In this document: positions 26,788-35,307 of the stretch, piece after piece
Numbering within the stretch: position 1 is the stretch's first letter
How the letters are laid out: every line of letters starts with the position of its first letter
Source of the DNA: Oscillospiraceae bacterium
GTDB taxonomy: Bacteria > Bacillota > Clostridia > Oscillospirales > Oscillospiraceae
Direction of reading: 5' to 3'
NCBI GenBank assembly: GCA_017508045.1
Contig: JAFVZT010000030.1
Location: 1-64,000, forward strand
DNA length: 64,000 nt
Notes under the pieces: model-generated
Databases searched by the model: none
Told to the model about the DNA's origin: nothing
What the model saw: only the letters and a program-made list of their open reading frames with translations
Made by a program: the position numbers and the translations under genes

Positions 26788-28524
26788 TCAGACCTCCTTT
26801 GCTGCTGCCAGTGCGTCAAACTTACACAGCTGGGCGCATACGCCGCAACCGGTGCAGAGGGTATTGTCAATACGAGCCTTTTTATCAACGATACTGATAG
26901 CTGGACAGCCGATTTTCATACAGGCCTTGCAGCCCACGCATTTATCGGCATCGGCAATGATGGGCTTGTTGTGCTTAACATATTTCAGCAGCGCACAGGG
27001 TCGCCGGGAAATGATGACGGAGGGTTCATCCGCAGCGGTTTCCTCCTTGATGGCAGCATCGCACTGGGCAAGATCGTAAGGGTCCACTACCCGGACGCGG
27101 CGGATACCCACGGCGCGGCAGAGGGTCTCCAGATCGACCTTGGTGCAGGGATCGCCCTTCAGGTTGTAGCCGGTGGTGGGATTTTGCTGATGGCCGGTCA
27201 TACCGGTAATAGAGTTATCCACAATGATCACGGTACCACCCGACTCATTGTAAGCCATATTCACAAGGCCGGTCATACCGGAGTGCATAAAGGTAGAGTC
27301 ACCGATGACAGCCACAGTCTTCTTTCCGTCAGCACCGCCGGCCTTGGTGAAGCCGTGCAGGCCGGAAATAGATGCGCCCATACAGATGGTAGTATCCAGT
27401 GCGGCCAGAGGAGGTACTGCGCCCAAGGTATAACAGCCGATGTCGCCCAGGGCGGTCACCTTGTTCTTTGCCAAGGTATAGAACAGACCCCGGTGGGGGC
27501 AGCCGGCGCACATAACCGGAGGCCGCTGGGGAATTGCTGCATTCAGCTTTGTACCGGATTGTACACACTTACCCAGCTTTTCCCCAATCAGATTCTGAGA
27601 AAACTCGTCGATGCAGGGGAACTTTTCCTTGCCTACGCAGGTAAGACCCAGCTGGCGGCAGTGATTTTCGATGAAGCTGTCCAGCTCCTCCACAATAACC
27701 AAGGTTTCCACGGTCTTGGCAAAGTCCAGTATCTTCTGTACAGGAAGCGGCCAAATCATACCCAGCTTCATTACAGGATATGTATCACCGCAGACCTCCT
27801 TCACATACTGGTAGGAGGTGGAGGAGGTAATGATGCCGATGCTGTGATCGCTGCCCTCCTCAACCCGGTTGATATCCGCGGTTTCTGCCCACTGCTGCAA
27901 CAGCCGCGTGCGCTCCTCCACAACCGGATGTCGGCGCTTGGCGTTGCCGGGCATCATAATATATTTCTGCGGATTCTTTTCGTAGGTCTTGCTGACCTCA
28001 ATTCGCTCTCCCAGCTCTACAATGCTCTGAGAATGGGAAACGCGGGTACACATTTTTATAAAGACAGGGGTATCGAACTGTTCGGAAAGCTCGTATGCCA
28101 GCTTGGTAAAGTGCAAAGCTTCTGCAGAATCGGAAGGCTCCAGCATAGGGATCTTGGAGGCTCTGGCATAATGGCGGGAATCCTGCTCATTTTGAGAAGA
28201 GTGCATACCTGCATCATCCGCAACGCCGATGACCATACCTGCATTGACACCGGTGTAAGCAATGGTGAAAAGCGGATCGGCGGCCACATTCAAGCCAACA
28301 TGCTTCATTGCGCAAAAACTGCGTTTTCCTGCAAGGCTGGCACCAAAGGCAGCTTCCATAGCTACTTTTTCATTGGGGGCCCACTCGGCATAAACCTCCT
28401 TATAGGCGGCTACGCATTCGGTTATCTCCGTACTGGGCGTGCCGGGATAGCTGGATACAAAGCTGCAGCCGGCCTCAAACAGGCCTCTGGCAACGGCTTC
28501 GTTGCCAAGCATCAGTGTTTTCAT
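26788..28524 (-). CDS. iorA: Indolepyruvate:ferredoxin oxidoreductase, alpha subunit
   Basis: 578 aa. The N-terminal pyrimidine-binding part begins MLGNEAVARGLFEAGCSFVS. The thiamin-diphosphate site is GDSTFMHSGMTGLVNMAYN ... VDNSITGMTGHQ. The C-terminal ferredoxin domain has two [4Fe-4S] motifs, CVGCKACMKIGCPA and CTGCGVCAQLC. It is the catalytic subunit for aromatic 2-oxo acids. It overlaps the preceding symporter gene by 4 nt, so the two are co-translated. Confidence 0.95.
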   Translation of the reverse strand: MKTLMLGNEAVARGLFEAGCSFVSSYPGTPSTEITECVAAYKEVYAEWAPNEKVAMEAAFGASLAGKRSFCAMKHVGLNVAADPLFTIAYTGVNAGMVIGVADDAGMHSSQNEQDSRHYARASKIPMLEPSDSAEALHFTKLAYELSEQFDTPVFIKMCTRVSHSQSIVELGERIEVSKTYEKNPQKYIMMPGNAKRRHPVVEERTRLLQQWAETADINRVEEGSDHSIGIITSSTSYQYVKEVCGDTYPVMKLGMIWPLPVQKILDFAKTVETLVIVEELDSFIENHCRQLGLTCVGKEKFPCIDEFSQNLIGEKLGKCVQSGTKLNAAIPQRPPVMCAGCPHRGLFYTLAKNKVTALGDIGCYTLGAVPPLAALDTTICMGASISGLHGFTKAGGADGKKTVAVIGDSTFMHSGMTGLVNMAYNESGGTVIIVDNSITGMTGHQQNPTTGYNLKGDPCTKVDLETLCRAVGIRRVRVVDPYDLAQCDAAIKEETAADEPSVIISRRPCALLKYVKHNKPIIADADKCVGCKACMKIGCPAISIVDKKARIDNTLCTGCGVCAQLCKFDALAAAKEV

Positions 28525-30086
28525 TGATTTTCCTCCTTTGTATCACCAATAGAGTCGGTTACGCAAACGGTTTCGATTGCGTTGTAGCAGGAGAAAACCT
28601 CCTCGACATACGCTCTATTGGGTTTTTTTGTGAACAAACTAATCACAGGGACAAGAACGAGTCCGGACAGCATACAGAATACACCGGCATTGATAGGTGA
28701 CCGTAAAAGTGCGGGGAAATATTGGGGGAAAAGAATATTGCTGAGCATAACCGCCACGCAGAACAGAAAATTGGTCCAAACCGCGGCAGCTGTGGTTCTT
28801 TTCCAATACAATCCAAACAAAAACGGGGCAAGAAACGCACCGGCTAAAGCGCCCCAGGAGATACCCATCAGCTGAGCAATAAAGGTAACATTGGAGTTGT
28901 ACTGAATCAGCGCCAGCACAACAGAAATGAAAACGAACACAACAATCAGCAAGCGAATAAAAAGAAGCTGCTTCTTTTCATCCATTTTTTTCACAAGATT
29001 TCCTTTGATAAAATCCAGTGTCAAGGTAGAGCTGGAGGTCAATACCAAAGAGGACAGAGTAGACATAGAGGCAGAAAGCACCAAAATGATTACAATGGAA
29101 ATTAAAAACGGAGATAAATCCGAAAGCATCGCAGGAATAATGGCATCATACCCTTCTGTTGCTATATCCACACGGTGAGAAAACAGCCGTCCGAAACCCC
29201 CTAGAAAATAACAGCCGCCGGCGACAACCAGAGCAAACAAGGACGAGATAATCATACCTTTGCTAATCGCCTTTTCGTCTTTGATAGCATAGAATTTTTG
29301 AACCATCTGAGGAAGCCCCCAGGTGCCAAGAGAGGTAAGGACTACCACACCCAACAGGTTTTTGGGGTCCGGTCCGAAAAGAGAATTGAATGCGCCCGGA
29401 GCATTGGAAACGGAAGGATCGGTAACTTGTCCAAGGCTGGTAAACGCCTCTGCAAGGCCTCCCTGCCCCTTCAAAACCGCACAGATAACGGCAATGATAC
29501 CCACGATCATGACAATGCCCTGAATAAAATCATTGATGGCAGTAGCCATATAGCCGCCCACAATCACATATATCGCGGTGATGACGGCCATGGTAATGAC
29601 ACAAACGGAGTAGTCGATATGAAACGCCATACCGAACAGGCGGCTGAGCCCATTATAAAGAGACGCGGTATAGGGAATCAGAAAAATAAAGATAATGGCA
29701 GAGGAAGCCAGCTTCAATGCGCTGCTGTCAAAACGCTTGCCGAAAAACTGCGGCATAGTTGCGCTGCCCAAATGCTGGGTCATAACACGGGTGCGGCGAC
29801 CCAAAATAGCCCAAGCCATTAAAGAGCCAATGATTGCGTTGCCCACACCTGCCCAGGTAGCGGCAATGCCGTATTTCCAGCCAAACTGACCTGCATAGCC
29901 AACAAATACCACGGCGGAAAAATACGATGTACCGTAAGCAAAGGCAGTTAACCACGGCCCGACACTCCGGCCGCCCAAAACAAAGCTATCCACATTGGTG
30001 GCGTTTCTTTTGCAATAGATGCCAATGCCAATCATGCTGCCAAAGAAAAGGATGAGCATCGGCAGCTTAATAAGAAGATCGTTCAT
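28521..30086 (-). CDS. Sodium:solute symporter family protein
   Basis: 521 aa with about 13 membrane segments, including the SSS-family start (GIGIYCKRNATNVDSFVLGGR SVGPWLTAFAYGTSYFSAV) and a core Na+ site region. It probably imports an organic acid; placed between two acid-CoA ligase genes and iorA, an aryl acid such as phenylacetate is the natural guess, not shown. Translationally coupled to iorA. Confidence 0.85.
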   Translation of the reverse strand: MNDLLIKLPMLILFFGSMIGIGIYCKRNATNVDSFVLGGRSVGPWLTAFAYGTSYFSAVVFVGYAGQFGWKYGIAATWAGVGNAIIGSLMAWAILGRRTRVMTQHLGSATMPQFFGKRFDSSALKLASSAIIFIFLIPYTASLYNGLSRLFGMAFHIDYSVCVITMAVITAIYVIVGGYMATAINDFIQGIVMIVGIIAVICAVLKGQGGLAEAFTSLGQVTDPSVSNAPGAFNSLFGPDPKNLLGVVVLTSLGTWGLPQMVQKFYAIKDEKAISKGMIISSLFALVVAGGCYFLGGFGRLFSHRVDIATEGYDAIIPAMLSDLSPFLISIVIILVLSASMSTLSSLVLTSSSTLTLDFIKGNLVKKMDEKKQLLFIRLLIVVFVFISVVLALIQYNSNVTFIAQLMGISWGALAGAFLAPFLFGLYWKRTTAAAVWTNFLFCVAVMLSNILFPQYFPALLRSPINAGVFCMLSGLVLVPVISLFTKKPNRAYVEEVFSCYNAIETVCVTDSIGDTKEENQ

Positions 30087-30125
30087 AGTCGTATCACAGT
30101 CTTTCTGCTATTATTTGCCTGCAAA

Positions 30126-31763
30126 TCAACCGGTAATTTGAGATTCCACCAAACGGCCCTGACAGTACTTTTCCCGCAGTGCCGGTTTCTCGATTTTTCC
30201 GGTAGGATTTCTGGGAATTCGGTCAAAGATGATTTTTCTGGGACGCTTGTACCGGGGCAGAGCAACGCAGAAAGCGTTGATTTCTTCTTCTGTGCAGGTT
30301 TCGCCTTCCTTGATCTCTATAATCGCAGCTGCAATCTCGCCAAGACGGGCATGGGGCAAACCGATGACAGCCACATCCTTAATCTTTTCAAAGCCACGCA
30401 GGAAATCTTCAATCTGAACGGGGTAAAGATTCTCACCGCCGGAAATAACCACATCCTTCTTACGGTCAACCAGATAGATGAAGCCCTCATCATCCATACG
30501 GGCCATATCTCCGGTCCAGAGCCAATCACCCTTCAGTACCTCATCGGTAGCCTGGGGATTTTTGTAGTAACACAGCATCACGCCGGGACCCTGAACAATC
30601 AGCTCACCAACATCGCCCTGTGCCACTTCCCGACCGGATTCATCGACAATCTTTGCCTGCCAAAGGTGGCCGGGCTTTCCGATAGCGCCGACCTTGTGGG
30701 TATTTTCCACACCCAAATGCACACAGCCGGGTCCGATGGATTCAGAAAGGCCGTAATTGGTATCGTACTGATGGTGGGGAAACTTTTCCATCCAACGGCG
30801 GATCAGGCTGGGCGGCACAGGCTGTGCGCCGATATGCATCAGCCGCCACTGGTCCAGATAATAATGGTTTAAATCGATTTGACCGGCATCAATCGCATCC
30901 AAAAGGTCCTGCGCCCACGGCACCAGCAGCCAGACGATGGTGCATTTTTCTTCGGTTACTGCACGCAAAATCCATTCCGGCTTGACACCCCGCAGCAATA
31001 CCGCTTTGCTGCCGGAAAGCAAGGAACCAAACCAGTGCATCTTAGCGCCGGTATGATACAACGGGGGAATGCAAAGAAATACATCCTTGCGGGTCTGACC
31101 GTGGTGATTTTGCTCTACCATACAGGCGCAGTTCAAAGCCCTGTGATTATGTAGGATTGCTTTGGGAAAGCCGGTAGTGCCGGAGGAAAAGTAGATAGCG
31201 GCATAATCATCCTCGGTTAGTGCCACGGGAGGGGCGCTGGAAGAACAAAAGCTTACCAGTCTCATGCAATCTTCTGTATACTCGGGGCAATTTCTGCCCA
31301 CAAAGAACATCATTTTCAGAAAATCCAGCTTCGCGGCAATGGCATCCATTCGGCTGACAAATTCAGGTCCGAACACCAGCACCTCTACGTCCGCCAGCTC
31401 CAGACAATACTGAATCTCATCGGAGGAATAGCGGAAGTTCATCGGTACGGCAACACAGCCGGCCTTAAGAATACCAAAGTAAATGGGCAGCCACTCCAGA
31501 CAGTTCATCAGCAGAATCGCTACCTTCGTGCCTTTTTTCAGACCACGGCTCAGCAGAAGATTTGCAAAACGGTTCGCCCGACGGTCAAAATCCTTCCAGC
31601 TCATCTCCCGACGGTAAGGCGCGTCAGGATTGGCGTTTTCAATCAGGTTGAAATCACGCCACGTAACGGCATTGTCACGTTCTTCAGAGGGATTGATTTC
31701 CACCAATGCGGACTCAGAACCGTATAATCTGGCATTGCGTTCCAAATAATCCGTAATAACCAT
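30126..31763 (-). CDS. AMP-forming acyl/aryl-CoA ligase
   Basis: 545 aa of the ANL superfamily. Motifs are the P-loop YFSSGTTGFPKAIL, the A5-like YGLSESIGPG, WTGDMARMDDEGF, DRKKDVVISGGENLYP, and the catalytic Lys in NPTGKIEKPAL. It activates a carboxylic acid to its CoA ester. It is the first gene after the T-box, so it should belong to the same pathway as paaK/iorAB. It may handle a second aryl acid (4-hydroxyphenyl- or indoleacetate), but the substrate is not readable from sequence. Confidence 0.88.
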   Translation of the reverse strand: MVITDYLERNARLYGSESALVEINPSEERDNAVTWRDFNLIENANPDAPYRREMSWKDFDRRANRFANLLLSRGLKKGTKVAILLMNCLEWLPIYFGILKAGCVAVPMNFRYSSDEIQYCLELADVEVLVFGPEFVSRMDAIAAKLDFLKMMFFVGRNCPEYTEDCMRLVSFCSSSAPPVALTEDDYAAIYFSSGTTGFPKAILHNHRALNCACMVEQNHHGQTRKDVFLCIPPLYHTGAKMHWFGSLLSGSKAVLLRGVKPEWILRAVTEEKCTIVWLLVPWAQDLLDAIDAGQIDLNHYYLDQWRLMHIGAQPVPPSLIRRWMEKFPHHQYDTNYGLSESIGPGCVHLGVENTHKVGAIGKPGHLWQAKIVDESGREVAQGDVGELIVQGPGVMLCYYKNPQATDEVLKGDWLWTGDMARMDDEGFIYLVDRKKDVVISGGENLYPVQIEDFLRGFEKIKDVAVIGLPHARLGEIAAAIIEIKEGETCTEEEINAFCVALPRYKRPRKIIFDRIPRNPTGKIEKPALREKYCQGRLVESQITG

Positions 31764-31803
31764 GAATCTTTCTCCTTCAAAATCTCTATAATAAAATGGG
31801 CAT

Positions 31804-32050
31804 AAAAAAACCCTGCATTACGCAGAGGACGAGTTTTACCCCGTGGTACCACCTCAATTTACCGCCATATGGCAGCCTCATCCGGTTCCTACAGACCGTA
31901 ACGCAGTATCGGGCGCACCCGTCTCCGCCTACTACAGGTTCAGCAGAGCCGCTCAGAAAGGAATTCGGCGCTGTCCTCTGCTGCCTTGCACCGGACGGCA
32001 GCTCTCTGAAAAAGGATAGGGCGCTTACTGGTTTTCGTCATCGCGTTTAT
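31804..32050 (-). promoter_or_regulatory. T-box riboswitch, specifier UUC (Phe)
   Basis: The leader shows every T-box hallmark on the minus strand. GATGACG begins Stem I. The AGTA of the specifier loop is at 32029-32026; the opposite strand GAA is at 31966-31964, immediately followed by the specifier UUC (31963-31961). A Stem I apical helix GCTGCC/GGCAGC is present. The T-box core AGGTGGTACCACGG is at 31854-31841. The terminator stem CCTCTGC/GCAGGG (31828-31811) ends in seven Ts. Uncharged tRNA-Phe should favour the antiterminator, so the downstream operon rises on phenylalanine shortage. The UUC reading rests on its place right after GAA opposite AGTA. Confidence 0.88.
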
Positions 32051-32056
32051 TTAATA

Positions 32057-32085
32057 ATTCTACCACCATTATCTGACAAAGTCAA
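32057..32085 (-). promoter_or_regulatory. Promoter of the T-box / arylacetate operon
   Basis: On the minus strand, TTGACT (32085-32080), 17-bp spacer, TAGAAT (32062-32057). Transcription would begin just before the T-box RNA. Confidence 0.8.
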
Positions 32086-32115
32086 CGAGAAGATACCACC
32101 GTATCTCATATAACC

Positions 32116-32160
32116 AAAAAATCCGAACGCACTTCCTATGGTGAAGCAGTTCGGATTTTT
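32116..32160 (-). terminator. Terminator, probably the original one of tRNA-Val(CAC)
   Basis: AAAAATCCGAAC (32116-32128 region) pairs with GTTCGGATTTTT (32149-32160). It lies directly beyond the displaced tRNA 3' end at 32165, so before the insertion it would have ended the tRNA transcript. Confidence 0.75.
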
Positions 32161-32164
32161 ATAT

Positions 32165-32186
32165 ATGGTGGAGACAACAGGACTCG
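32165..32186. repeat. Displaced tRNA-Val 3' end (distal att site)
   Basis: A direct copy of 41579-41600 (22 of 22 bases identical; flanking bases differ on both sides). Confidence 0.85.
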
Positions 32187-32263
32187 ATTCAGTCAGGGAT
32201 CGGCTCCGTCGAGCCGTCGCCGGCGGCGCTCATCCGCGCCGCATTTGATCTGTTCGAGTCCTG
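32177..32263. repeat. GC-rich nested inverted repeats at the element's left end
   Basis: CAGGACTCGA (32177-32186) and its complement TCGAGTCCTG (32254-32263) enclose two GC stems: CGGCTC/GAGCCG (32200-32215) and GCGGCGC/GCGCCGC (32223-32242). The segment is far richer in GC than the rest of the element and overlaps the annotated 3' end of the recombinase gene. Confidence 0.6.
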
Positions 32264-33770
32264 CCGCCTGAATACCTATACCAAAAAGGAAACCCCATCC
32301 GATTGGATGGGGTTTCCTTTTTGGTGGAGTCGATGATGTTAAAGACGAACTATTTATCTCTTTGAGAGAAACCTTTTTAGATTTGTTTTTGTAGTTGAAT
32401 GTGATGATGAAATAATCATCGTAAAGATATATGGAGTTAACGAAGCTGTCAATCAGTTTTTGCCGATCTGACTGTACCGACATATCAAGCTTGCGGTAGT
32501 TATAGAGGGCAAAAGCAATTTGCTCCTTTGGAATAACAGGGTTCCGAATTTCAAGCTGAATCATATCTGCTTCAATGTTCTTTTTCTGAGCTTCTAAATC
32601 GTCAAGCATCTGTTTTGTCGTATCAGAGTAAATACCAAGTGCCAACGCTTCGGTAAGATTCTTAAGCTTGAACTGAACCTCTGCAAGCTGAGATTTTAAC
32701 ATGACAGATTCTGCACTTTCGAGCTCTTGGAACCGGTACACACGCTCAGCAAGTTCTTCAATTGCAGAATCATCGGAAAGAAATTCAAAGATTGTATTGA
32801 TAACGTAATTCTCAATCCATTCTTTGCGCACGGTTTTCTTGTCGCACTTCTTTTTCTTTGCCTGATTGCATTTGTAATAGCGGTACTTGGTTTCGGTATG
32901 GCTTGTACCGATCTCACCGGTCATCATAGCCCCGCATTTGCCGCAGAATAGGTGTGTAGTCAGAATATAGTCATCTTCGCTCCTGTGCATCGCAGGAGCC
33001 TTCTTGTTGCGTTTCATACGTTCTTGCACAGCATTGAACAGCCCATCATCAATCAGCGCTGGAATGCCTTTAGGAACAACGAAATCTCCGAACTTATATT
33101 CACCAATATACTTGCGGTTCGTTAAGATACGGAAGATGGCGTTATAGTTCATAAAGTTACCACGATTGGTAACGCCACGGCTTTTCATAATTTCCACGAT
33201 CTCAGAGATTTTCTTGCCATCGTTATAAAGTGTGAATATGTCCTTTATAATCGGAGCAGTGTCCTCGTCAATCTGAAAATGCTTGTCGCCATCGATATAG
33301 TATCCAATCGGGGCGCGGACACCATTGCAACGCAGTTTGATTGCATTTTCGGTCAAACCACGTTTGATCTTTTCTGCAAGCTCTGCGGAGTAGTATTCCG
33401 CAAAGCCTTCCAGTATTGCTTCGAGCAAAACACCGTCTGCACCCTCGGAGATGTTTTCAGTTGCAGACACTACCTTAACATTGTTTTTCTTCAGCGTAGC
33501 TTTGTAAAAAGCAGAGTCATAACGGTTACGAGCAAAGCGGTCAAGTTTCCATACAATAACTAAATCAAACAAACCCTTGCTGCTGTCATCTATCATTTTC
33601 CGAAACTCGGGTCTGTTGTCTGTCTTCGCCGATAGTGCGCGGTCAATATATGTACCGATGATCTCAATGCCGTTCTTCTCCGCAAAGGCCTTGTTCTCAC
33701 GAAGTTGACCTTCGATAGATTCTTCACGCTGATTGTCCGATGAATATCGAGCGTAAATTACGGCTTTCAT
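32193..33770 (-). CDS. Large serine recombinase of the tRNA-Val element
   Basis: 525 aa in frame. The catalytic Ser is in VIYARYSSDNQ. The resolvase core runs on to IVWKLDRFARNRYD; then come a recombinase domain (about 150-260), a zinc ribbon (CGKCGAMMTGE ... CNQAKKKKCD) and a coiled coil (about 340-410). It starts behind AGGAGG. The last about 45 residues are odd: from SSTPPKRKPHP on, the frame runs through an 18-bp terminator stem (32283-32322) and into the GC-rich att-proximal segment, ending GADERRRRRLDGADP. The natural protein probably ended near the terminator. Whether this or the tyrosine integrase made the insertion is unclear. Confidence 0.88.
   Translation of the reverse strand: MKAVIYARYSSDNQREESIEGQLRENKAFAEKNGIEIIGTYIDRALSAKTDNRPEFRKMIDDSSKGLFDLVIVWKLDRFARNRYDSAFYKATLKKNNVKVVSATENISEGADGVLLEAILEGFAEYYSAELAEKIKRGLTENAIKLRCNGVRAPIGYYIDGDKHFQIDEDTAPIIKDIFTLYNDGKKISEIVEIMKSRGVTNRGNFMNYNAIFRILTNRKYIGEYKFGDFVVPKGIPALIDDGLFNAVQERMKRNKKAPAMHRSEDDYILTTHLFCGKCGAMMTGEIGTSHTETKYRYYKCNQAKKKKCDKKTVRKEWIENYVINTIFEFLSDDSAIEELAERVYRFQELESAESVMLKSQLAEVQFKLKNLTEALALGIYSDTTKQMLDDLEAQKKNIEADMIQLEIRNPVIPKEQIAFALYNYRKLDMSVQSDRQKLIDSFVNSIYLYDDYFIITFNYKNKSKKVSLKEINSSSLTSSTPPKRKPHPIGWGFLFGIGIQAAGLEQIKCGADERRRRRLDGADP
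32283..32322 (-). terminator. Terminator hairpin inside the 3' coding end of the serine recombinase
   Basis: A perfect 18-bp stem (AAAAAGGAAACCCCATCC and its complement) with loop GATT. On both strands it is flanked by A/T runs, so it should terminate recombinase transcription before the frame's own stop codon. Confidence 0.75.
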
Positions 33771-33774
33771 TTAT

Positions 33775-34695
33775 TTACCTCCTTAAATCATAGAATTCTT
33801 TTGAGTCTATCAGTTCGAAACGTTTTGGCACAAATCCTTGTTCAATAAGGCTTTTGTGCATATATTCTTTCTCGCTTTCTCTATAGTAGTATATTTTCCA
33901 TTTGCTTTTATGTTGTGTTACATCATCAATTTGCCTGAAATATGGAAGGTCAACTCCTGCAACGGAATGACCTGCTACTATGATTTCGTCAAACGGATAT
34001 TTTCAAAGATATGTTAGCTTGTGCTTATAATTATTTATGTTTTTATGCGTTGTACGATAGTAGTCGTGTAAAACAGCACAAATACTTACCTCTGCTTCGT
34101 TTCTGCTTATTTGAGCATGGTTTTTTCGCCCTTTTATATCTTCAATGCGATTTGAGTTTCCGTGACCAAGAATAGGATCGTCATCTGCGTTGTGTAAAGA
34201 ACCATGAATATGTAAAACTCTGCCGGAATCAATACCATATACATTTTCTAAAACAGAAGTATAGTTAAAGGTAATGAACTGGTCATCGGTGCTTTTGAGT
34301 ATTGATGACACTATTGGCAAGGTATCGCGTATCCTGATGGTTCTAACCCAATGCTTAAGATAGCCGGCCAATAAGTCAATATACTTATATTCATTGCGGA
34401 AATATTCTCGCAACGTATCTTCAATTCCAACAGGGCCGCTTTCTAACCCCATATCAAGAGCCAGGGCATTCTCAATAATAACTGATTCATTGATGTTTGC
34501 AAGGTTTGTTTCGAAATCGTTCCATAGCAGATTTCTTTTATACTCTTCTGATGCTCCAGGATAGATTTCATATTTTTGTTCAAAAGATTCTAAAAAGTCT
34601 GGATGCGTTTTCTCAAGATAGGTTCTAAAATCCCAATATGCGGTTGGCAAGTCATGTGCTTGGTCAAATCCGTTACCAATTATGTATAACTTCAT
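33775..34695 (-). pseudogene. abiH: AbiH-family abortive infection protein, split by an in-frame TGA
   Basis: The start MKLYIIGNGFDQAHDLPTAY and later FITFNYTSVLENVYG, HIHGSLH and LGHGNS are typical of AbiH (PF14253) phage-resistance proteins. The frame stops at TGA 34005-34003 after residue 230. In the same frame it continues without a break for 75 more codons (KYPFDEIIVAGHSVAGVDLP, then YFRQIDDVTQHK...) to TAA at 33775. That is the family's expected C-terminus and gives about 305 aa. A single base change would restore it. It starts 4 nt inside the XRE gene, so the two are co-translated. It is either inactive or a truncated form. Confidence 0.82.
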
Positions 34696-35051
34696 TTTTT
34701 GCTGTCCTCCATTAACTGTATAAGCATCTTTTTCAGCTTGGCGTTGGCAGGTGAAGTGGGATCAAAGCAGAACTCAATAAAGTCACTGACACTTGCATCA
34801 GAGGGCAAGGTCGGCTCGTCCTTTTCGTACAGATGCCCCTTGGGATCATCCGTCCTACCAAAGAGATAATCAAGAGATACCTCAAAATGTTCTGCGTACC
34901 AAAATAACTTATCCAGGGATACATCAACAAGACCTTGTTCATATCTGCCAATGGTTGCCTGGGTTGAGCCGCAAATCTCTGCGATCTGTGCCTGAGAATA
35001 GCGATTCTGCACACGCAGCTTTCTTAATCTTTCACCAATAATTTTCGTCAC
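34692..35051 (-). CDS. XRE-family regulator upstream of abiH
   Basis: 119 aa from GTG 35051 behind AGAGGTG. The N-terminal HTH is IGERLRKLRVQNRYSQAQIA ... TIGRYEQGLVDVSLDKLFWY, followed by a short acidic linker and a helical end. It overlaps abiH by 4 nt, so it probably controls that defence gene and itself. The start codon lies within the palindrome ATTTTCGT-C-ACGAAAAT, a likely self-operator. Confidence 0.85.
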   Translation of the reverse strand: MTKIIGERLRKLRVQNRYSQAQIAEICGSTQATIGRYEQGLVDVSLDKLFWYAEHFEVSLDYLFGRTDDPKGHLYEKDEPTLPSDASVSDFIEFCFDPTSPANAKLKKMLIQLMEDSKK

Positions 35052-35057
35052 GAAAAT
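35041..35057. promoter_or_regulatory. Palindromic operator candidate over the XRE start
   Basis: ATTTTCGT and ACGAAAAT arms (8 bp each) around one C. Related sites lie at 35147-35160 (TTCGTGACGAAAAT), near 39047-39071 and at 39140-39159, all within the same element. Confidence 0.5.
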
Positions 35058-35254
35058 ACACCTCTCTTTTCATATATAGACATTATAACACAAAAGAAGA
35101 TTACAGTCAATACAAATAAGGATTATATACGCAATAGGTGTGTAAACTCTTCGTGACGAAAATCTGCTAACAAACAGCCCGTGTCACAAGCAGCACGGCG
35201 GCAGGGAAATTAACACCTCTCTGCCGCTATTTTTTGTCAATTTTTCAAAATCTA

Positions 35255-35283
35255 TTGACAAACTTAATACTACGTGATATGAT
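35255..35283 (+). promoter_or_regulatory. Promoter of the padR operon
   Basis: TTGACA at 35255-35260, 17-bp spacer, TATGAT at 35278-35283. The -10 region overlaps a weak dyad (ATACTAC...GATGTAT) that could be the PadR operator. Confidence 0.75.
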
Positions 35284-35307
35284 GTATTGCACAAAGGGAG
35301 GTATCAT

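Noticed and set aside
26776..28527. A 583-codon plus-strand open frame opposite iorA
   Set aside because: It is the antisense shadow of iorA, whose thiamin and ferredoxin motifs are unmistakable. The plus-strand translation is low-complexity and matches no family.
31796..32113. A 105-codon plus-strand frame over the T-box
   Set aside because: The sequence is fully explained on the minus strand as promoter, T-box stems and terminator.
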